15,046 nt of DNA from Cochliopodium minus (lineage: Eukaryota > Discosea > Himatismenida > Cochliopodiidae), in NCBI GenBank assembly GCA_024220525.1, contig JAMYWO010000219.1, positions 9,589 through 24,634 of the forward strand, read 5' to 3'. The notes under the pieces are model-generated. The model ran no database searches and was not told the origin of the DNA. It worked only from the letters and a program-made list of their open reading frames with translations. The translations under genes and the position numbers were made by a program. Positions 11,126 through 15,046 of the stretch are shown one piece after another. Each line of letters begins with the position of its first letter. The first letter of the stretch is position 1.

Positions 11126-13210
11126 ATGGATCTTGAGAGGATTAATTCTAATCAAAGCAATGAAGATGATAATTTGATTGATAATACTAATGAGGTTGAT
11201 TTTGAAAATTTGAATAAGAATTATTTCGTTTTATCCAAAGCTAAAGTCATTTGTTTTATCATCTCCACTGTGATTATCATTGCCGCTTTATTCATTGGTA
11301 CAATATAAATTTGCAACGAAAGCAAAATTCATTTCATAATTCAACACATTTAGGATTATTTTTCTATACAGACCTTTTAACAAATAATAAAAATGATCCA
11401 AAATACTCTGAAAGATTAAATCGAAAGGGAAATGAAATATTGGTAAAATATATCTTGTATGTGGGGATATGAATTAATTTTAAAAAAAAAGGTATGTGGA
11501 CAATTATATAATATAGATCATCCTGTTGTTTTATGGATGGATGAAGGAGGATATGATGCTTACAGAACTGAACAGAGATTTGGTAATTATAAGAAAAAAA
11601 CAATTGGAAAAAACATTTTTTTTTAATATAATCAATATAAAAATCTGAATAATATATGTTAATTAATGGAACAATGAGCATCCCCAAAAAAAAAATTTTG
11701 GAAAATCATTTAAATGTATTATAAGGATATCAATCTATTATTCTTGAAAGGATCTGATATAAACAGATATTTAATACAAAGAAATTTGAAATAATTCAAG
11801 ATTTTCGAAACTTTTTTTAAAAACTATCACATATAAAAGGACCATTTAATGAATCATCATACTCATATGCATCCAAACAAAACCCAGCATTGCTATACCC
11901 CAACAGATTCGAGCTTCGTAACTCACCAGACCCACTAAGAAAATATGAAATAGGAGATCCAGGCTACATAGCTCTCACACCTGAACAATTGGAGCAGGTA
12001 AGAGGTGGTGGATGGGATTTGGGTTTGTTGGCAGAGACGGTGGATCAGTTTGTAATACATTATGACGAAGAAGGGACAAGCAAGTTTTGCTTTGAAGTAT
12101 TACAAGACAAAGTTGATCTTTCTGTTCATTTCATGCTCGATCTAGATGGTAGTTATTTTTTTTAAAAAAATAAAGTTCTCAATTGATTCTTTTTTAAACA
12201 AAAACTTTTAACATTTCTTTAAAAAATAAAATTTTAACTTAAAAAAAATTAATTTTAAATTCAATTCACAATAGAGTTTTTTAATTTGATTATAAAAAAA
12301 ATCTTTATTCATTCTTTAAATAATTTTACCAAAAACATTTTCTTTTTAATATTTATATTTCAAAAGGAACAATTTACCAAACTCTTGATGTAAAAGAAAG
12401 AGCATGGCACGCTACCATTGCAAACACAAGATCAATAGGAATAGAAATAGCGAATGTCGGTGCTTATTCCTTCTCTTCACAAAACTCTCCCCTTGATACT
12501 TGGTATAACGTTTCTCCTGATGGAAAAATAGAATTGGTTCTTCCCGAAAATAACGGAGTAAGAACTCCAAATTGGAAAGGAGGTCCCATGATACAAGTAA
12601 AAAAGTTATTTTCAAATTTAAGAAAAAAGTTTTTTATAAAATGATTTTTAAAATTACTTTCTTTTTAATAATTTTTTTGTTTTTAAAAATTATTTTCAAG
12701 AGAGCAAAAGAGAATTAAAATTAAAAATTTAAAGAATTTTGATATTAAAAATCATTTTTCTTCTTTAAAATTTATTAAAGTTTATAATTTTTAAAAAATT
12801 TGATTTATTAATTTTCTTCTTAATGATTTTTAAAAAAAAAAATTAGAAACTTTTGGATGGTAATATACAAGGGCAACATTTGAAACAATATGACCTCACT
12901 GAAGAACAATACAAAGGTCTTTCCAAATTAGTCGCAGTTTTGCTCAAATTGTTTCCTAAAATCAAAATGCAGTTTCCTGTTGATGAAAATGGTGATATTA
13001 TCAAAAGAGCTCTAAATTACACCGAATTTTCTGCTTTTAGTGGCATTTTAGGGCATTACCATGTTCAAACAAACAAAAGTAAACATATTTTCTTCAATTT
13101 GAAAAAAAAAAAATTTTTTTTGATCATCTTTGTTTATTGATTTAGTTGATCCTGGTCCTGCTTTTCAATGGGGAAAATTGATGGATGATCTTAAGGAGTT
13201 ATCCAAATAA
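11126..13210 (+). CDS. Membrane-anchored N-acetylmuramoyl-L-alanine amidase (Amidase_2 fold)
   Basis: Seven exons: 11126-11297, 11354-11442, 11492-11582, 11840-12148, 12367-12596, 12847-13078 and 13146-13210, giving 1188 nt and 395 residues. The family is a zinc amidase that cuts the bond between N-acetylmuramic acid and L-alanine of bacterial peptidoglycan. An acidic N-terminus of about 38 residues precedes one hydrophobic helix (about 40-62, VICFIISTVIIIAALFIG), giving a type II membrane protein with a luminal or extracellular enzyme. A conserved-looking lead domain contains GQLYNIDHPVVLW. The catalytic domain has VIHYD (zinc ligand H191), LSVHFMLDLDGTIYQTLD, RAWHAT, SIGIEIAN (E247), ILGHYH (ligand H367) and NKIDPGPAFQW (K374, ligand D376), matching the AmpD-type His/His/Asp set. 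Attack on ingested bacteria in phagosomes is inferred. The coding sequence starts 47 bases after the Sel1 stop. The first exon read alone would end at a false stop (11306-11308) inside intron 1. Confidence 0.88.
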
Positions 13211-13457
13211 GTGTTTTTTGATTGGACAAAAAGATGTGAATAAAATATAGGATATTATCGTTAATAATTTTTTCAATAGATATATCAGAATGTGAATATG
13301 GATTTATTACTTGATCCAATTAAATAAGTTCTATTTCTCTTGATGGTTTTTATTGAAATAAATATATTTTTATGAAAAGACAAAATTTTTTTGGAAATAT
13401 TTTTAATGTAACGAATTCGGTTGCACAAAAAATAAACCCAATTCAAGATAGATGGGA

Positions 13458-14002
13458 TCAATTGTCTTGGTTCTCGTTGATCTTAAAGAAAAAAATCTTG
13501 CATCCTCTATTCTTCAATTGTGAAAGAACATGATTAACAAATTGATTCCCGAAATCACCCTTTTTGTATGTTTGAAACAATTTATAAGAACGGATTGCAT
13601 GGATTGCATGGCTCAACATGAGGGAATCAGATGGTATTTTCTTGTTGTTAAGATTGTAGTGGAAATTCATGATTTCAAGAATGAGGGACCTTCTTATGAT
13701 GCAAATCTGGTAGTTTCCAAATCTCATAAATTTTACATGGTATTCAACATAATGAGGCAAGATTTGGTAGAGAGCAAAGATAATAGTCCAGAAATTCAAA
13801 CTTCTTGCATTCATTCTTCTTCTCCTGATCATGTTCATCTTTCCAAAGATCATCTCCAGAATTTCAAATGTATTATTGCATATAAAGAGTTGATTTTCCT
13901 AATAAAAATTAATTGTTATTTGATAATTAGTAAAAGAGCAAAATGTTTTTTTTCAAAAATTTATAATTTATTAAAAACATCCCAAGGAGAATCTGTTACC
14001 AT
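13458..14002 (-). CDS. Hypothetical protein, two exons, strand uncertain
   Basis: I do not recognise this gene. On the minus strand an open frame runs from a good acceptor (TTTTTATTAG, exon 13898-13458) to TGA and joins in phase to an ATG at 14002-14000 through a 101-nt GT-AG intron, giving 147 residues. It is basic and probably helical, with ENQLFICNNTFEILEM at the start and a run RRRRMNARSLNFW. The base composition is richer in G+C than the flanks, and the codon use (AGA for Arg, GGA, CAA) fits neighbouring genes. The opposite strand is also open in the codon-aligned register (13530-14006, 158 residues, rich in Cys and His), so the coding strand is not certain; the spliceable 5' exon favours minus slightly. 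It could also be a fragment of a once longer gene. Confidence 0.4.
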
Positions 14003-15046
14003 TTAGAATAAGTTTTTTATGCTTTTTTTTTTTATTTTTTTGTCTTTATATTTGAAAATGTATTAAATATATATTTATTTATTTGAGATCATATTTTTAT
14101 TATGGGCAAAAATGGTAAATAAAAGGTAGATTCCTTTTAAGTATCCTTTTATCTATCTATTTGAATTTATATTTTTGAATTTAAAAGTATTATTTTTTAA
14201 CTTAATTTAATTTCAGAGTAATAATTAAGTGTGAATGATTCAAGTGGCATTAAATTGAAATGTATGTTTTGTTCTCTTTTTAAATATAGATATTACCATC
14301 TAAATCAAATTGAAAGAAATCTTTGTGAGTATTATCTTTTATTGGATCCTGTCTATTCTATTTTTCTTTTCTTGCCGTTCATCCTTTAAAATTTAAAAAA
14401 AAAAAAAAATCAATTTTGAAAATTTTTGGTTAAAAAATAATTACAGTCTTTAAATAGTCTTTTTATCTTTAAGGGTCGATTAAATTTAAAGCATATCAAC
14501 AAATAATTTGTTTCCCATAAATTTTAATCTAAATGAAAATGAAGGTAAAAATATTTAAAAAGATTTAAATGAAAGTAATAAGTTTATCATATTTATAACC
14601 ATTACTTTTTTATCTACCTTTATTTCCAAAATATTTAGAATTTTTTTTTACTTTGTGTTTTTTTTTATTTTTTTTTTTTCATGTCTTTCCATTTTTGTTT
14701 TTTATCACTATGTTCCTTCATAATTTAAAAATTTCACTGAATCAATATTGCGTAATCTTCAAAGATAGAGTATTTTGTTAGTTTTTATCACAATAGGAAC
14801 ACTTTTGGTTTCAAATTATTTTCACCAAAAATGAATTTCCAAGATTCTGAAAAGAAGGATCTGATAATTTGAACAATTGAATGGAATGAGAAAGAAAAGA
14901 AATTATTTTTTGTTTTTGATCACATATCTAATTAAATCCTTGCCACTGTCTGTTAATTTTTTAACTGATTTGAAATTAAAACGAAAAAAAATTGAATGAA
15001 AAATTAACAGAGGAAATTAAATTAACAGAGGAAATTAAAACAAAGA
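14003..15046. other. Long A/T-rich region without a supportable gene
   Basis: A little over one kilobase of A/T-rich DNA with homopolymer runs. The longest credible open stretch I found is 24 codons after an AG at 14795-14796 (ending 14872), too little to call an exon. An 8-bp inverted repeat (AAAGTAAT about 14573, ATTACTTT about 14602) and the tandem duplication at the end are the only structures noted. A 5' or 3' exon of a gene beyond the window edge cannot be excluded. Confidence 0.5.
15002..15037. repeat. 18-bp tandem duplication (two perfect units)
   Basis: The unit AATTAACAGAGGAAATTA occurs twice head to tail without mismatch at 15002-15019 and 15020-15037, nine bases before the window edge. 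It contains an unusual GAGG core for this A/T-rich DNA. It may be the start of a longer minisatellite outside the window or a simple slippage duplication. Confidence 0.85.

Noticed and set aside
11126-11308. Stand-alone 60-residue membrane protein
   Set aside because: Splicing at 11297/11354 removes the stop and continues in phase into the amidase lead domain, so it is the first exon of the larger gene.
14797-14872. Possible 24-codon exon after an AG at 14795-14796
   Set aside because: Too short, with no matching upstream donor or family signature; open stretches of this size are expected by chance.

Overview
This is nuclear DNA from a very A+T-rich microbial eukaryote. The genes are split by GT-AG introns, most of them 50-90 bases long. 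Coding-strand A-tracts sit just before the start codons, noncoding DNA is full of homopolymer runs, and the standard genetic code is used. GPI-anchor synthesis (PIG-P), a mitochondrial-type OMA1 protease, F-box/SPRY and Sel1-repeat proteins, and a bacterial-type peptidoglycan amidase together suggest a free-living, probably bacteria-eating amoeboid protist. I cannot name the lineage from the sequence. Splice models were worked out by hand: in each spliced gene the exon phases close exactly and the joined reading frame stays open, but no transcript data were available.

Layout. A tRNA-Asn gene (minus, 3-75) is followed by two tandem plus-strand F-box/SPRY genes (293-1465 and 1571-2720) with identical six-exon structures, including exons of 10 and 12 bases. 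A decayed third SPRY remnant lies at about 2918-3070. Next come minus-strand PIG-P (3204-3749), a second identical tRNA-Asn (3946-4018), a nine-exon OMA1-like M48 protease (4114-5735) and a nine-exon glutathione reductase (5863-8767). A divergent promoter region of about 580 bases separates these from a plus-strand Sel1-repeat gene (9351-11078). That gene is followed after only 47 bases by a seven-exon, membrane-anchored N-acetylmuramoyl-L-alanine amidase (11126-13210). An unrecognised ORF, probably minus strand, lies at 13458-14002. The last kilobase shows no supportable gene and ends in an 18-base tandem duplication.

Function. This is a normal eukaryotic mix of housekeeping genes (tRNA, GPI anchor synthesis, mitochondrial protein quality control, thiol redox balance) and lineage-expanded or acquired genes (F-box/SPRY, Sel1, amidase). 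The genes do not form a single pathway. The most interesting points are the bacterial-type amidase rebuilt as an intron-rich type II membrane protein, the F-box/SPRY pair in which the F-box exon is far more conserved than the SPRY exons, and the unusual acceptor end of the two tRNA-Asn genes. I saw no mobile element, CRISPR array or viral gene.
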